Origin: Formicarius rufipectus
Lineage: Eukaryota; Chordata; Aves; Passeriformes; Formicariidae
Direction of reading: 5' to 3'
NCBI GenBank assembly: GCA_013399695.1
Contig: VXAU01002071.1
Coordinates: 1,124,362 to 1,188,361 of the forward strand
DNA: 64,000 nt
Shown: positions 12,304 through 23,219 of the stretch, in pieces
Layout of the letters: each line of letters begins with the position of its first letter
How positions within the stretch are numbered: position 1 is the first letter of the stretch
Notes under the pieces: generated by a model
What the model saw: the letters and a program-made list of their open reading frames with translations, nothing else
Told to the model about the DNA's origin: nothing
Databases searched by the model: none
Position numbers and translations under genes: made by a program

Positions 12304-15300
12304 CTTTAAAACAAAGCCCACGTGGATGCACTGGAGGGCACAACTCCTTTAATGCCCCTCTAGGTATTCCAGCACATCAGACACCAGATTAGTCCCATTA
12401 TTTCCCTTTTCATTCCTGTGAAAAATGTATTTCCCCTCACCTCTGCCATCCCTGAAGGTTTTCTGTCCCTGAATTTATCTCTAAGATCTAGACTAAGATA
12501 CACACGTGTTTTTGCACACTCAGTAATTAGAAGGGGATTTTTGGGCCCATCTTTGTCAGCTTTGCCCTGAATGAGCTGGATTTGGCCCCAAAAGCTGCTC
12601 ATGCCATGCAGGTTCCTCCTCTTTATACCTCAGGACTTCTGAGCACTCATGGAGCCCATAAATCTACCCAGAAAAGCTTGGCCCTGCTTTCAGCAGGGCT
12701 TCAGGATTTCCATTTGCTGCATTTGCTTTTTGGTTAAGCATATTTTTTAAAAAAAAACAAACCAAAACAAAAGCCAAACAACTTCTGGAGGACTTTGCTT
12801 GCTTGCACTTACGGCCGTGTTGGCCACAGAACGGCCACGTGTCTCCAGGGATGGAATTATTCCACGGGTCAGACTCCAGCTCTTGGAAATCACAGGCAAA
12901 ACCCTTGCAAAACAACCTCTGCAACCCAAAAGGTGTTGCCTGGCCAACTTACCCATCTTCTTTGGAAGTTTCATTCTGAGCAGGGTGAGAGCAGTGATGG
13001 TGATGCAAATGAGCACGGCAAGGGCTGGGAGCACAACCGGGAGCAGACGGAATTCACCTGAAGAGCTGGAAAGGTGAATCACCAGAGTTAAACTGGATCT
13101 TGATTCACTCAGGAGGTTAATGCAGGTGGTTGTTTATACCCCAAATCATATGAAGGAGTTGTAAACCCTGACTGAATTAAAGAACAGTCAACAAAGTCAA
13201 GGAGAGTTGAAATCATTGGATCTGGATTTTGGCTTAGCAGGAAGTGATTTCTACAGCTGCCCCTGCTCTGCCAGGTGGGCTTTGTGCTGCCACCTGAATT
13301 AGCCCCTCCAAAAGGAAAACAAGCTCTTTTCACAATACCAATTCACAAACAAGGTCCATCCAGCCTTTCTGTGAGTTGTCACAGACCCTCATGCAGTGGG
13401 AAGGTGTCTATGCACCATCTCCTTGCTAAAAAGATAGAAATGTTCTCAGAGCTCCTCAGGCAGAGAGGGCTTTGCCAGGAATGGTGGAAAATCTGAGCCT
13501 TTATACAAGATTTGGATGACTTATGATTAGTAACTTCCTCTCTCCTCCTCTTTCTGGCTGGGAGATGTGGCTTGGAGGGGGCTGGGGATGGAGAGGACAG
13601 TGCTTCTCATGCTGGGCCTCAGGTGGGACTCCAGGTGCACATCTCAATACTGGGTTTGTGGATTTGTCCAGTTCATTTAGGGCTGATACTGCATTGTCTG
13701 GTGTATTTGGCCCAGCCCACAGGTCCTTTCACCCAGTGCTGGGTGGTGGGCATGGCTGTGGTGAGGAGTGTTGGAGCTGCTCACAGCCATCCTGCCTAAC
13801 AGGCAGCACAGAACGCAAACTCCCCAGGAAACCACTTGAACCAGAGGGCTGTGGAGAACTACCATGGAATAATGACTGGCCAAAACTCTCCCAGCCTTCT
13901 GATGAACCTTGTCCAAAGCCAACTCCTGATGCAAGTGAGTGCTCAACACTGCCCAGCTCACTGGCTGCTGGAGGGGCTTGGCTGAGGTGTGCACTCAGGT
14001 GTGCAGCAGCTACAGCTTCACCAGGTTATTGCTCAAGCCTGGTGTTTCCCAAGCTCCTGTCCCTGCACTGACCAAGCAGAACAGCCAGGAGCACGGCTGT
14101 TGACTCTGGCATCTGCTCCACAGGAGTGGGCAGCACCAGGAGGTTTGGTGGCAGCTTCAAAGCCATGTGTACATGGACGTGAGCTAACCCTGCCTTCTGC
14201 TTCTCTAACTTCCAAAGTCTCCTGCAGGTGTTCTCAACTTGCAACCCGTGGGGCCCTGGGAAATGGGGCAGATGGGTCGTGAACCACCCAGCTGGCACCA
14301 GGGAAGTGTGGCTGTGGAATTACCTCTCGTGATAGGTTCCACCTGGGGAGGTTCCAAAGGTGGCAGTGGGCAGCAGGGTGCTGGTGCCCTTGGTGACAGT
14401 GCCCGCTGTGGTGCTCTTGGTGAAGGTGCCCATCACATCCCTGGTGCCCTTGGTGACAGTGCCCACTGTGGTGCTCTTGGTGAAGGTGCCCATCACATCC
14501 ACGAGGCCTGTGATGCTCCTCTGTGTGGGTGAGCTGGAGGCAGCTGGACTTGATGAAGTGGGTTTCACAGGAGTGGTTGTTTCTGGGTCTTGTGAGGAGC
14601 AGATTTCTACAGAGAACATTATTTTGAGGCTTTAGACCCATCTTTTTGCAGAACCAACCTGTTAGATTTACCGAAGATTTGGGTATTTCACCTTGCAACT
14701 TGGCATGAAAAGAAATACCGGACCCAAGTATTTTTGCTTTCCTTTCAGTCTTACAGAAAGCAGCTTGGGAGCACTACCGAAAACCTTAATACTTGGCAAA
14801 CATTCCCACTTTAACCCCACTATTTCTGCCTCTGCCAGAGGAGCAGTTCCATGGAACTGTGTATTTACATGCTGCAGTTTCTCAAAGTGCAGGATAACCT
14901 TCAGCTTATCTTCAGAGCCAGGCACGTGTCTCTGTGCTGCACCTGCCTGCACCACCATGTCATAGGCTGGGGGTTTGCATCATAAATAATCAATAAGACA
15001 CCTCAAACCCATTACATTTCTTCTGAAAGCCCAACTCACACCCCTGAAAACCTTTACCATCCCCTCAGTTGCTTGCTAATAACAAAGGCAAACTTTAGAA
15101 TGGTGTTCCTCATGATGGTGTTATGGAATGGTTTGGGTTGGAAGGGACCTTCCAGATCACCTCGTTGCCTTCCAGGCCATCCCACCACCTACCCTTGTGG
15201 ATGCGCAGCTTCACAGAGGACGTGTGCTCTGTGTGCCCACTTTTAGCCCTGCACCAGTACCATCCTGCGTCCTCCTGTCTCAGCTGGCTCATCACCACCG

Positions 15301-17207
15301 TGTAGGTCCCACCTTTGGGGTCACTGCTGGCCATCTGCATTCGCCCTTTGTAGGACTCGTGCACAAACCCATCGGTGTCCAGGAGCAGAGAGCAGCTCCC
15401 ATCCTGCCACCTGCACAAACTCTTCTTCTCATAGCTCCTCTTGGGGTCATAGTGGCACCTGAAGGACAATGAGCCTCCGACTGTGCCACTGAGAAGTCTG
15501 GGTCTCCTGGGAAGAGCAGAGGCTGCAGGTTGGAGGGGACAGAGTTAGTATTTAATGCTCCTCATCCAGCACTCTGAGGAACCTGTGCAGCCCCCTCGTG
15601 CCCTGTCCTACCTGTGGTCACCCGCAGGACCACCTCCTGTGAGCTGTCCCAGCCGTTCAGCCTGTCTGTCCCACACCTGTACAGCCCCGAGTCTTCCTTC
15701 ATTAAGTCATTTATCAAGACTTTGAAAGCTCCAGAGCTCTCCTGAGGGGTGATGAAGATTCGTCCGAGGTGCCTCCTTCCCACGTAACCATCAGAGTCGG
15801 CTATGAGAGTGCAGCTGCTTCTTCCCACTTTGCACCAGAACCTCTTCCCACCACCTTGGGTGTCCCCAGGTGGGCAGAGGACCGTGACAGAGCCATGGAG
15901 ATCACCTTGGATGAGCTGGATTGGCCTCGACACACTGGTATCTGTAGAGAGAGAGCAGGGCAGGGACTGTCCAGCACACAGCCAGGTAGGAAAGAGTTTC
16001 CTTTTACATTTATGAGCAGCCAATTTGTCCAAATCTCTGCTGTTTTCTACCTCTTTATTGTGAATATCTGCTCAACAGCATGGGGTAGAAAAAGCTGGCA
16101 CACCATCTGGGCGTGGACAGCCCAGCCTCCGACCCCACTCCGCTGCCGGGAGCCGAGCCGCTGCCGCAGCAGAGCCTCCCCGGGCCCACCTTCGTGCCAA
16201 AACTTGCCTGCCAAAACCGTCAGGTTGAGGCTGACGAAGAGCCCCCCCCTGGTGGGGCCGATGCCACATCGGTACCTCCCGGCGTCGCTGCCCTTCAGCG
16301 CTGTCATTGTCACCTCGAAGGTGCCGTTCTGCGGCTCGTCCCGCAGCGACACCCGCCCCGCGTACTCCTCCGACGTGTAGTCCTCCGAGGAAACGATGGT
16401 GTAGCAAACCCCGTTTTTTGCTACTTTGCACCAGTATTTTCGGTCGTATTTGTTGGCTGGTGTGAGGGAGTAGAAGCAGCGGTGGGTGACAGAGCCTCCG
16501 AGCCCTCCTGTCAAAGCCCCGGCTCCGTACAGGCTGCCTGACACCGGCTCTTTGAGGTGGAGAAAGAAAGAGAAGCTCTTGGTTACTCGGAATCAACCAG
16601 ATGCCACCTGGCAAAACCTAGCGTGAGGGGTGGGATTCTCGGTGGCACCAGGGGGACATCCGGCTCAGAGAGGCCACGGTTGACTTTGGATGTGGAGTGT
16701 TACCTTCCCTCAGTGCTGCATTACCCACCTGGGGGGGACTGGTGGCCCAGAGCCACTGTCCTGTGCCACAGCACAGGTGAGGAGACCCTTTGTGCCCTTG
16801 CAGGATTCTCCAGACCCCCACCAGCCCCGGAGTTGAAGGTCGAGGGCAGCAGTTAATGGCAAACACCTCAGAATAACCTTTGGCATTTGAAAACTCCGCC
16901 TGATCTGGCAACTTTCTTCTCCCTGCAGATGCTGCAGTGAGGGCAATGGAGAGCTGGGATTCTCCCCCCAGCTCTTGCCACGCTTTGCTGACTCTCTGCA
17001 GAGTTCTAGTGGGCAGGGAGGGTGGTTTGACTGGTTTCTATATTGCAGGTGGTGGTGTCTAGTGTCCAAGTGAGGATTTGGCCAGAAGAACACAACCTGT
17101 GTCCCTGGTTCCAGCTTTTCCTGCTCTTATCAGAGTAGCTGGCTGGAGACTTGGTTTCTTGGTGGCTCACCTTGCAGCAAAGCTGCTAAGACAAAGAGAA
17201 TCACCAT
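12107..17207 (-). CDS. FCAMR: FCAMR-like / pIgR-family receptor with three Ig-V domains and mucin-like stalk
   Basis: Probable membrane Fc receptor for IgA/IgM, inferred from its Ig-V type and its place next to PIGR. Exons on minus: signal 17171-17207 (MVILFVLAALLQ); Ig1 16208-16549; Ig2 15612-15941; Ig3 15193-15522; stalk about 14343-14606; membrane 12953-13057 (LLPVVLPALAVLICITITAL then basic residues). Possible tail exons are 12813-12881 and 12107-12303. Ig1 (residues 13-126) has KYDRKYWCK, CYTIVSSEDYT and a GLFVSLNLTV end, closer to FCAMR than to pIgR Ig1. Ig2 has GKRFWCKV and DSGLYRCG; Ig3 has DAGWYWCR. Ig1 ends at a GC donor (CAG|GCAAGT). The stalk/membrane junction has two phase-consistent solutions: donor after 14343 with acceptor before 13057, or donor after 14324 with acceptor before 13065. 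The symbol rests on synteny and Ig1 resemblance; a pIgR-like paralogue is the alternative. Confidence 0.72.
12813..12881 (-). CDS. Candidate small tail exon (69 bp) of the FCAMR-like gene
   Basis: This segment is flanked by an acceptor-like TGATTTCCAAG and a strong donor, GTAAGT. It is phase 1 on both sides and would add 23 in-frame residues between the membrane exon and the terminal exon. It may be an alternative exon or chance; no family motif was seen. Confidence 0.25.
14381..14500 (-). repeat. Two 60-bp tandem copies in the stalk exon
   Basis: 14381-14440 and 14441-14500 differ at one base (14405 versus 14465). Sixty bases is 20 codons, so the frame is kept. Each copy encodes a Thr-rich mucin-like segment (FTKSTT..GTVTKGT). 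This is a recent in-frame duplication of candidate O-glycosylation sequence. Confidence 0.95.
15117..15170 (-). repeat. CR1 3' fragment in the intron beside Ig3 of the FCAMR-like gene
   Basis: atggaatggtttgggttgg followed by aagggacctt is the CR1 tail in antisense. It ends about 25 bp from the Ig3 donor. Confidence 0.8.
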
Positions 17208-18392
17208 ATCCAACCTTCACGAGTGTTCACTCAGCAAACTTCAAAAGTCTCACGCTGGGGGTGGGATTTTGCTGATTTCTGTGTCAACAAACAGAAGACA
17301 GAGATTGTGGCTGGGACCTGCCAAGGTAAACCATTGGACTGCCCTGACAGGCACTCTGAGCAGAGCAGGCTCCCAGCCCCTGACATGTCCTAGCCCAAAA
17401 ATAAGGGAATTTCAAAAGCAAAAGAAGTGTTAATAGTGCTCTGCAGATCCCACACTCCTGCATTAAGTGCTGTGCTGTGGGGTAAGATATGTATGAAGGC
17501 AATGAAGGGTCAGTGGCAGCCAACCTTCTATTCTCCTTCCTTCTCCTCTCTCCCATCTCCATTCTCTTCCCTCTCTTTTTTCTTTTTTCCTTTTTTTTTT
17601 TTTCAGCTTAAGAAACAATAGCAAAAGCTGCAGATCTCAGAAATGCCAACATCCTTCAACATCTCCCGTCACCCTCCAGTCATCTTCCTTTTCAAATTTT
17701 TATTCCCTGCAGTTTATCTTTGTACACACTGCTATTACTCTTTCCAGATCTGAACACAAACAGCGTTTGGGTGCCCCTGTTTAAGACAGGGAGTACTCCC
17801 TTGGTCGAGTTAAAAACTTTTGGTTACTGCAACGTTTTATCTAAACTCCTTTGTTTGAGATCTGCCTCATCTCCCCTGCAGCTGGAACCTCACTAAGTGC
17901 AAACCACGTGGCTTCTTTCACACCTGTTCATGCACTGGAATCTCTTCAAAGCATTCAGGAAACACCAAAAAGGGAAACTCGGTGGCCCAAGGAGCTTTAT
18001 TTCTACTCAGCACGTGCTGAGCTGAGTGCTGGGGGGGACACCCACCGAGCCCACTGCTTGTCCCCCTGCACCCCTTGTGCTGCAGAGGGGTGGCAGATGG
18101 GCTCAGCCCTGCCCCAGTGCCACGGTTCAGCTAAAACCAGCACAACCAGCACTTGCTGCATCTTGGGAATATTCTGCAGGTCCCCCAGCTCGCAAACATC
18201 CAGCTCTCCCTCCCCCTGGCTGTGGCCCCACTGATGGGAAGTGTGGGGTGGGGCTGGAGAAGTGCCCCGTTCCCCTCTCAGCCGGGCTGGGGGGTCCAGC
18301 TGGCACAGGGTCCTCTTTGGCCAGTTCCCCTCCAGGATTTCCCCGATTATGAGGCAGCAGAGACAGCTCTGCAGGGGAGGGGGGGTGTCTGT

Positions 18393-18632
18393 GCACATCT
18401 GCCCCACCGCATCTGCCCCACCACATCAGCCCCATCACATCCACTCCATCACATCTGCCCCACCACATCTGCCCCACCGCATCTGCCCCATCACATCCAC
18501 TCCATCACATCTGCCCCATCACATCCAGTCCATCGCATCTGCCTCACCACATCTGAGCCACCACAACTGCCCCACCACAACTGCTCCATCACAGCTGGCC
18601 CACCTCACCTGCCCCACCACATCTGCCCACAC
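18393..18632. repeat. 14-bp minisatellite, about 17 units
   Basis: Consensus unit on plus is catctgccccacca, with variants such as catccactccatca and caactgccccacca. The unit length is not a multiple of three, so open frames across it carry no constant peptide and are not coding evidence. Confidence 0.93.
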
Positions 18633-21324
18633 GGAACAGCTGTCTGTGCCCAGCAAAGAGCCAGAAGATGTCCCAGTGCCCCCAGTTGTGGGCTGGGCAG
18701 TGGGGGCAGCAGAGCCCCAGCAGTTCCCCCACTGCAACCAACGGAGACTGGATGGGTGACGTGAAAAATGAGGATTTTCACCCAGTGCCACAATTGCCAC
18801 CACTTTGGAGGACTTGAAGCAACAAGGAGTGAACAAGAACGAGCTGGACGTCCTTGTTTGCATCAAGAAAAATATTATCCCTCTGCTTATTGAATCTTTT
18901 CTCATGTGCAGCTGAGCCAGTGCACTCCCTCTTTTCCTCATTTTTTGGCCTTCGATCTGCAGCTTGAGATATTTTAATCTCATCTAATATTAGGCTTGAA
19001 ATTTTATTTTTTTTTAACCAGCAGAAAGATTTTAAATATAAAGCAGAAAGTGAAAAATGAAGAGCTGTATAAATCCCGGAAGCAAACCATGTTTGATTGT
19101 TTGCTTCCTGTCCTCATTTCAGTTTTATAGGATGAAAATATTTATATGAGCAATTTTCTGCACCTGTCTGATTAAACCATTATTCTGCCACCATCCATAA
19201 CTGGTGTGCATAACTGGGCAGAGCCTCTGTGTGTGTGGACTTACTGAAATATTTACTTTGTCCACATAATTTTTTCATGTGTTCTTGGCCAATAAAAGAC
19301 AGTGATTTAATTTATAACTTTAAAAAGAAAGAAAGAAAAAATCACCATAAATGAGCTCTACTACCCCTACTGCCATGGAAATAATTACTTTAAATTTCAA
19401 ATAGGTTGCATCCTGTAGATTAAATTCCTCAAAGTATCTCAAATAGTCCCTGTACAATAACATTGTTCTCCAAACAACAATATTTTAAGGGCAAATTGAG
19501 GCTCACTTACCTTATACTGTGATGCTTTTGGTGCCGGAAATCTTCTGCTCTGTTTCCAGCTTGAATTTAGCTCAATAAAGTGGTTTTTGAAGCTTGCAGC
19601 TCAGTCTTTGCTCACCTCTCGAGGTCTAATTCTTTTTTCCATGTATTTATGTCTAGAGTTTAAAACAGGTACACCAAAATTTTTCAGAAGTCTGGATGTG
19701 CACTGCAGAGCAAACTGGCAATGGTCACAATGCTTAGAGGAACAGCAGTGATGCCACCAAAGTACTGAGGATGAAACCCAAAAATGGTCATTTGGAGCCA
19801 CCTGATGACGTGGGTGACACCTTGGAAGGGGGAAAAAGAAAAGGTGAAGAGGTCAGGAGCAGAAATGGCAAGAGGCTGAGAGGGATTCCCCTGCAGCACA
19901 GACAAAATGCTTCAACACCAAACACCTGGCCCCAAACATTTGTAGGCAAAGGGTATTTGCTCTGAGCCACTTCCAGGCAGAACTTCACTCCAACCCAGAA
20001 CTTTGTGTGTGTTTCCTCAAACCGCTGTGGTTTGAATGAACCTCAGTGCTTCATGCAGCTCGTGTCTGCCTTTTCATCCTGTACTTTTTATGAAGCCAGG
20101 GCAAAAAAGATGATTTCTGCTTCAGCTTCTGTTATAAAACAGTTCCTGCAACGGGAACGAAGTGGGGGGTAATCTCTTGTCCATCACAGAGTGTGTCCAG
20201 ATGCTTCTTCCACAAGGACATCCCCATCATCATCATCAACCAGGCTCTGGGAGCCATTTGCAGGTCTGTAAAATGAATTTTTAAGCTCCTGCTTGAAGCT
20301 GGATTGCCTGTCTGGTTCTTTGCCCTGCCAGTCCCTGGTTGCAGAGCTCCAGCCCAGAGCCAGCTTGGCACTCTCACTGGGATTTCCTCCCCCAGCGTGA
20401 CAGTCCCTTTCAGCTCCTTCAATACCTTGGCGTCTTGTGGTGATTGATTTGCCTCTGAATTTATTTTTGCTGCTTTCCAACCGTTGCACACTCAAAATGT
20501 TTCAGCTGGTGGGTTTTTTTGCCACGGGAAAGGCACCGACCCCAGAGCTCAGCTCAGGTGCCACCAAAAAACCAGGTATGTTTGTGACAACTGCACTGTA
20601 ATTTGGGATAATGGCCATGCCCATGGCCCCTCAGGAGCTGAAGATGGAACTGAGGGAGGTCTGTCCTTGCACACAATTCCTCTTCTGCACTAATCAAGAA
20701 ATCTTAATTGAGAGAGGTGCAGACATGCTGATAGGATCAAAACTGTGGAGGCATTTCACAGTTACTCTGTTATTGTGATGGACTTTGCTCTGCTTTTCCT
20801 TCAGATAAAAATGATTGATTGCAAACAAAACTTCACCTGTGGCACTTCTGAGAAGGCCCTGGGCTGGTTCCAGAACTCTGTGTGTCTCCAGGACTTGCAG
20901 GACAGCACTGCCCATGTGAGAAGTGCGTGGGGTTCAGAGGAAGATTGAGAGAAACCACTTTGTTCTGCTCTGATTCTGCTGGTGGGTCCAGAGTTCTGCT
21001 CTTCCCCTCGTGGGTGCAGACAGACTTTGAAGGCCAGACTGGGTAAAAAACATCACTAAAGCACTTTGAAATCTGCCTGCCTAAAGATAAATCCCCACTG
21101 AGCACTTTGACTTTATCATTATATGATTACTTATATAGCAGTAATTGTTGTGTTTTATATCAAACCCGTGCAATAAAGTCCCCAACACTGGTTGGGCTTC
21201 AACGAGTCTGTCTGAGGACATTTATTACCACACCAGGAGCAAAGCAATAGAATTGTCCTTGTATTAGCAATAAAATGGAAGGCAATAAAGTGGGAGCCCC
21301 TCAAGACTACTCAGTGTTATTTTA

Positions 21325-21470
21325 CAGAATCATAAAATCCCACAGTCAGGAAACGGTCTGGGTTGGAAAGAACCTTAAGGCTCATCTCATTCCACCCCCT
21401 AACATGGGCAGGGACACCTTCCATTAGGTTACCCCAACCACCTCCAACCTGGCCTTGAACACTTCCTGCC
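21325..21470 (-). repeat. CR1-type LINE 3' fragment
   Basis: Antisense CR1 tail: cagaatcataaaatc, ctgggttggaaagaacctt, catgggcagggacaccttcc and ccaacctggccttgaacact follow in the normal order. Confidence 0.85.
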
Positions 21471-21540
21471 TCAAGTCTCCAGTCTGAAAACCCTGAGAAA
21501 CCCCCCCTCTGTGAGTCCCTTCGGAGTGATCCTGAGGGAT

Positions 21541-21787
21541 GAGGGTTTGGGGTGCTGCTCCTCCCTTTGGTGGGGGTTTGGGGTGCTGCTCCTCCCTTTG
21601 GTGGGGGTTTGGGGTGCTGCACCTCCCTTTGGAGGGCGTTGAGGGAGCTGCNNNNNNNNNNNNNNNNNNNNNNNNNNNNNNNNNNNNNCCCTTTGGTGGG
21701 GGTTTGGGGTGCTGCTCCTCCCTTTGGTGGGGGTTTGGGGTGCTGCTCCTCCCTTTGGTGAGGGTTTGGGGTGCTGCTCCTCCCTTT
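21541..21787. repeat. 31-bp minisatellite interrupted by an assembly gap
   Basis: Unit gtttggggtgctgctcctcc followed by ctttggtgggg. About three units stand before and three after a run of N. The unit to the left of the gap has diverged (gagggcgttgagggagctgc). Confidence 0.93.
21652..21688. other. Assembly gap (37 N)
   Basis: A run of 37 N lies inside the 31-bp minisatellite. The true number of units is therefore unknown. Single N bases also occur at 23140 and 44799. Confidence 1.
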
Positions 21788-22564
21788 GGAGCTCAGAGAT
21801 GTCTCTGTAGGTTTGCAATCATGGGGTCAAAGGAGCAGCAGAGCTGATGCTGCTTCTGTGAGGCAGAGAGGGGTTTGCAAGGGTGACATGAGAAGCAGAG
21901 CTGAGCTGGTGCTCCTGCTCCTTGTACCCAGGAAAACTTCATCCTGGAGCATCCAGAGTCTCCAACAGCCACTGGGGTGAAGCTGACCCCGTGCTGGGGT
22001 GGTGGGGACAGAGAGGCCAGGCACTGGGAACACCAAACCAGTTCCCCCAGGCAGCGAGCTGGAAGTCTGGCATCCCCTGGGCTCCTAAAAACAAAGGTGA
22101 TAAATGCAGGCTGGGATCGCTCCATCCCCCAGGAAACGCCCCAGCCCGTGTGCAGAGGGAAAGGAGAAGAATCTCTGGAGAACTGGGAGCAGTGGGGAAC
22201 CCACAGCTGGCAGTGCCAGGTTGGTGGGATTGCTGTCAAACCAGCTCTCCCCAGAGGAGCCAGTCGGGCCAGGCTGCTCTGAAGAGGCGTTTTGGGTGGA
22301 GACACATTGACCTGGACAGGGATGATCTTCAGGCAGCTCTACCTGCAGCACCACCACCCTCTGCTCCCTCACTCACCGGGCTTGGGGACAATCGCCTTGC
22401 CCTGCACAGGGTCCCCAAGGTGACCTCAGATTTTGGAGCAGGGCCATCTGAGGACCCCACCTCCTTTAAACAAGAAAAAAAGAAAGGAAATTCAGCAGGG
22501 GCAGCAACACTGGCAGCACCAAAGGGATTTCTCAGCATCGTTTACAGGGCAGTGGGCAGCCAGA

Positions 22565-22752
22565 GGGGAGGAAGGAGCCAGCAGGGAGGAAAGATCCAGC
22601 AGCGAGGAAAGATCCAGCAGGGAGGAAGGATCCAGCAGGGAGGAAGGATCCAGCAGGGAGGAAGGATCCAGCAGGGAGGAAGGATCCAGCAGGGAAGAAA
22701 GATCCAGCAGGGAGGAAAGATCCAGCAGGGAGGAAGGATCCAGCAGGGAACA
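22565..22752. repeat. 18-bp minisatellite, about 10 units
   Basis: Unit ggaggaaggatccagcag on plus, with ga/gg variants. Because 18 is a multiple of three, all frames stay open (for example repeated PAGSFL on minus). This is a repeat effect, not gene evidence. Confidence 0.93.
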
Positions 22753-22920
22753 GTGATGGCAGCACATGGAAAGCCCCTCCTGAGGGAGGACCCCTGCCTT
22801 GCACCTTCTGCTACTAAAGGAGAGTTAACTTTTACAGAATTTATTCCTCTGTGAAGGAAGTTTCCTTCCTGTGAAGAGCATGTGCTGGTGGGTGGATATT
22901 TGCGTGGTGAGCAGCGTGGC

Positions 22921-23219
22921 AACAGCAGGAATCACAGCAGGGATCAGAGCAGGGATCAGAGCAGGGATCAGAGCAGGGATCAGAGCAGAAATCACAACAG
23001 GGATCACAGCAGGATTCACAGCAGGATTCAAGCAGGAATCACAGCAGGGATCACAGCAGGGATCAGAGCAGGGATCACAGCAGGGATCACAGCAGGGATC
23101 ACAGCAGGGATCAGAGCAGGGATCACAACAGGAATCACANCACAATAGGATTCGAGCAGGAATCACAGCAGGGATCACAGCAGAGAACACAGCAGGATTC
23201 AAGCAGGAATTCCAGCAGG
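22921..23219. repeat. 12-bp minisatellite, about 25 units
   Basis: Unit ggatca(c/g)agcag on plus, with occasional unit-length slips and one N at 23140. It starts about 170 bp after the 18-bp array and shares the core ggatc..agcag with it. Confidence 0.93.

Noticed and set aside
13523..14071. 182-codon plus-strand frame
   Set aside because: Lies inside the intron between the stalk and membrane exons of the FCAMR-like gene and has no motif.
18000..18760. Overlapping 170-200 codon frames across the 14-bp repeat
   Set aside because: The unit is not a multiple of three and the peptides are His/Pro/Thr strings with no constant pattern; repeat artefact.
19500..19640. AATAAA with flanking sequence resembling the end of a solo LTR
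   Set aside because: No target-site duplication, matching second LTR or primer-binding site could be seen.
21922..22854. 310-codon open frame on plus
   Set aside because: It runs through the 18-bp minisatellite, whose length keeps all frames open. No family motif, no supporting exon structure.
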